From Margaritifera margaritifera (lineage: Eukaryota > Mollusca > Bivalvia > Unionida > Margaritiferidae): a stretch of 64,000 bases of DNA. The position numbers and the translations under genes were made by a program. Each line of letters begins with the position of its first letter. Position 1 is the stretch's first letter. This document shows positions 62,183 through 64,000 of the stretch, in pieces. The notes below the pieces were generated by a model. The model saw only the letters and a program-made list of their open reading frames with translations. It had not been told where the DNA came from and made no database searches. The DNA lies in contig JAQPZY010001569.1 of NCBI GenBank assembly GCA_029931535.1, positions 1,085,001 to 1,149,000 on the forward strand, given 5' to 3'.

Positions 62183-62937
62183 AGTAATGGAGCAAACCGT
62201 TGATGCGACTTCACAGCCACTCTGGCTTTATTTACGCATAGGTAATGGAGCAAACTGTTGGGCAGATGCGACTTCACAGCCACTCCGGCCTTATTTACAC
62301 ATTAGTAATGGGGCAAACTGTTGGGCTGATGCGACTTTACAGCCACTCTGGCCTTTTTTACACATCAGTAATGGAACGAACCGTTGATGCGACTTCGCAG
62401 CCACTCTGGCCTTTTTAACACATTACTCTGGTCTTATTTACACATGAGTAATGGAACGAACCGTTGGGCTGATGCGACTTCGCAGCCACTCTGGCCTTTT
62501 TTGCACATTACTCTGGCCTTATTTACACATGAGTAATGGAGTAAACTGTTGGGCTGATGCGACTTCGCAGCCACTCTGGCCTTTTTAACACATTACTCTG
62601 GTCTAATTTACACATCGGTAATGGAGCAAACTGTTGGGCTGATGCGACTTCGCAGCCACTCTGGTCTTTTTTACACATTACTCTGGTCTTATTTACACAT
62701 CGGTAATGGAGCAAACTGTTGGGCTGATGCGACTTCGCAGCCACTCTGGCCATTTTTACACATTACTCTGGTCTTATTTACACATCGGTAATGGAGCAAA
62801 CTGTTGGGCTGATGCGACTTCGCAGCCACTCTGGCCTTTTTTACACATTACTCTGGTCTTATTTACACATCAGTAATGGAGCAAACTGTTGGGCTGATGC
62901 GACTTCACAGCCACTATGGCCTTATTTACACATCAGG
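62183..62937 (+). repeat. ~60/85-bp tandem array
   Basis: About nine to ten units. The core is GTAATGGAGCAAACTGTTGG, GCTGATGCGACTTCGCAGCC and ACTCTGGCC. The first three units are short (about 58-66 bp). Later ones carry an extra ACACATTACTCTGGTCTTAT segment (about 85 bp). The last unit is short again. The frames across it on both strands are repeat artefacts. Confidence 0.93.
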
Positions 62938-63296
62938 CTTCAAGACTAGCCGAGCATGACATAATTACCAACGAAGATGAACAATTCAATCGTGTGTGTT
63001 TTTGATGTTGCAAAGGTTAGGGACCATTTTTACGATAACCACCTGGAGATAGAAACAAAAAAACTATTCTAACTGAGGTACATGTCTTCACCGGCATAAG
63101 CAGTGTTAATTTTGTCTTTGAAACACCTGCAGTGAGGCATTGTTGCTGATATAGGTCAACGCAGATCTGATGATACATTTCGGATTTTATCAATAAAAAT
63201 AACGCAAAGATGGACTTGTCTGAAAAATGGGTGAACAATGTTCATGCACTGGCTTAAATACAAAATGTTGACATAGTCAGTTACGCATAAAAATTG

Positions 63297-63309
63297 GGTC
63301 ATGTTGACC
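63297..63309. promoter_or_regulatory. GGTCAnnnTGACC palindrome, site 1
   Basis: GGTCATGTTGACC is a perfect inverted pair of nuclear-receptor half-sites with 3-bp spacing. Its use in vivo is unknown. Confidence 0.5.
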
Positions 63310-63434
63310 TACTTTTCGTTTGATAGTGGTTTTCAGGATCTATGCACTTATTAAGTTTAATGCCTATATATGAAACAGAAACCTAGGAAATAACCTAAAC
63401 ATAAAAAATGTACAGTCACTAAAGCCTAATAATT

Positions 63435-63449
63435 AGGTCAAAATGACCT
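63435..63449. promoter_or_regulatory. AGGTCAnnnTGACCT palindrome, site 2
   Basis: AGGTCAAAATGACCT is a perfect 15-bp inverted pair, the same architecture as a steroid-receptor response element. It is 138 bp from site 1, and both are followed by TTTGATA...AGTG, so they may be two copies of one short repeat. Confidence 0.5.
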
Positions 63450-63603
63450 ATGTTTGATATAGTGAACTAGTACTTCTCATGGTATATGAATATTGTATGT
63501 GTCATGACTGTAGAAGCAGTAGTGTCTGAAAAACTGACTGAAACATATAAGGTAAACTTTTCAAACGCCAACGCCGGCGACTTCAACATGTGTGTTTGTG
63601 TAG

Positions 63604-63893
63604 GGGGGGGGTAGGGCGGGGGGGGGGGGGGCCAGCATTGATCCTCTTACACTTTCGTGCGGGCGAGCTAAAATTATGCCGAAAGTAGACAGATGACTAT
63701 TCAAACTTTTATCAGAATATATATGTATTTTTCGGGGTATGTAATTAAGTTCCGGATTTTGAGAGAAAGTTGTATTTAGGACCAATTATTGTTTTATGGA
63801 GTAGTCCTAAAATGCTTTGATTTATCCCAAAACTAATGCTACCATAGATTGTAGCCTCTGTTTTCTTCAATTCTGTGTGTGTGGGGGGGGGGG
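63604..63893. repeat. Poly-G tracts
   Basis: G runs at about 63604-63631 (interrupted) and 63882-63894. These could form G-quadruplexes on the plus strand or be assembly-sensitive homopolymers. Confidence 0.9.
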
Positions 63894-64000
63894 GGATTTT
63901 TCTCCTGGCGATACTTAATGTACCAAATATATATGGCTACACTAAAGTAAACAATAAACTTGGTGACTAAATGATAAAAACACGGAAAATGGACAGACAA

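Noticed and set aside
62523..62753. Minus-strand 76-codon frame
   Set aside because: Translation of the ~85-bp tandem array.

Overview
This is AT-rich eukaryotic DNA from an invertebrate, most likely a marine mollusc. That assignment is an inference from the repeat community: a tRNA-derived SINE, a Gmr1-like Ty3/gypsy element, an APE-type LINE, Polinton-type DNA polymerase remnants, a pogo-like transposon, and very many long TA, CT and GT microsatellites. I found no intact host gene, rRNA or functional tRNA gene. Nearly everything recognisable is a broken mobile element or a tandem repeat, so the window reads as an intergenic or intronic repeat graveyard.

Layout. 0-9.1 kb: an interspersed repeat, a diverged direct duplication (about 0.95-1.83 and 8.38-9.13 kb), a SINE, a 41-bp tandem array, an old ~170-bp repeat, and two gypsy LTR copies facing each other (4.98-7.25 kb) around a ~90-bp hairpin. 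10.8-13.8 kb: a heavily mutated protein-primed family B DNA polymerase of Polinton/Maverick type. 14-22.5 kb: unidentified AT-rich sequence, a 21-bp minisatellite, a second SINE copy (minus strand), and 39-bp and 35/36-bp tandem arrays. 23.4-24.8 kb: remnant of a second, different family B polymerase, with a 36-bp in-frame tandem expansion inside it. 27.5-33.7 and 37.9-41.0 kb: decayed small ORFs on both strands, possibly structural or accessory genes of the same kind of element. They are split by a broken non-LTR retrotransposon (33.8-37.5 kb).

42-55.6 kb: a recent 36-bp x 5 array, a ~560-bp hairpin element (45.0-45.6 kb), the second copy of the first interspersed repeat, another tRNA-like SINE, a broken pogo-type transposase with a C-terminal PHD-like finger (49.5-51.3 kb), and a ~1-kb foldback element between compound microsatellites (52.3-53.3 kb). 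55.6-60.84 kb: a defective Ty3/gypsy retrotransposon whose integrase lies upstream of the reverse transcriptase, with a SCAN-like Gag and a tRNA-Pro-like primer-binding site. These are the marks of the Gmr1 group. Its reverse transcriptase breaks off directly into the 3' LTR. 62.2-62.9 kb: a ~60/85-bp array. The end of the window holds two perfect GGTCAnnnTGACC palindromes and several poly-G runs.

The most interesting signals are two unrelated Polinton-type polymerase lineages in one 64-kb window, a minisatellite born inside a polymerase codon block, and the Gmr1-like element with its family of inverted LTR relatives. All coding assignments come from reading conserved motifs by eye. No database search was possible.
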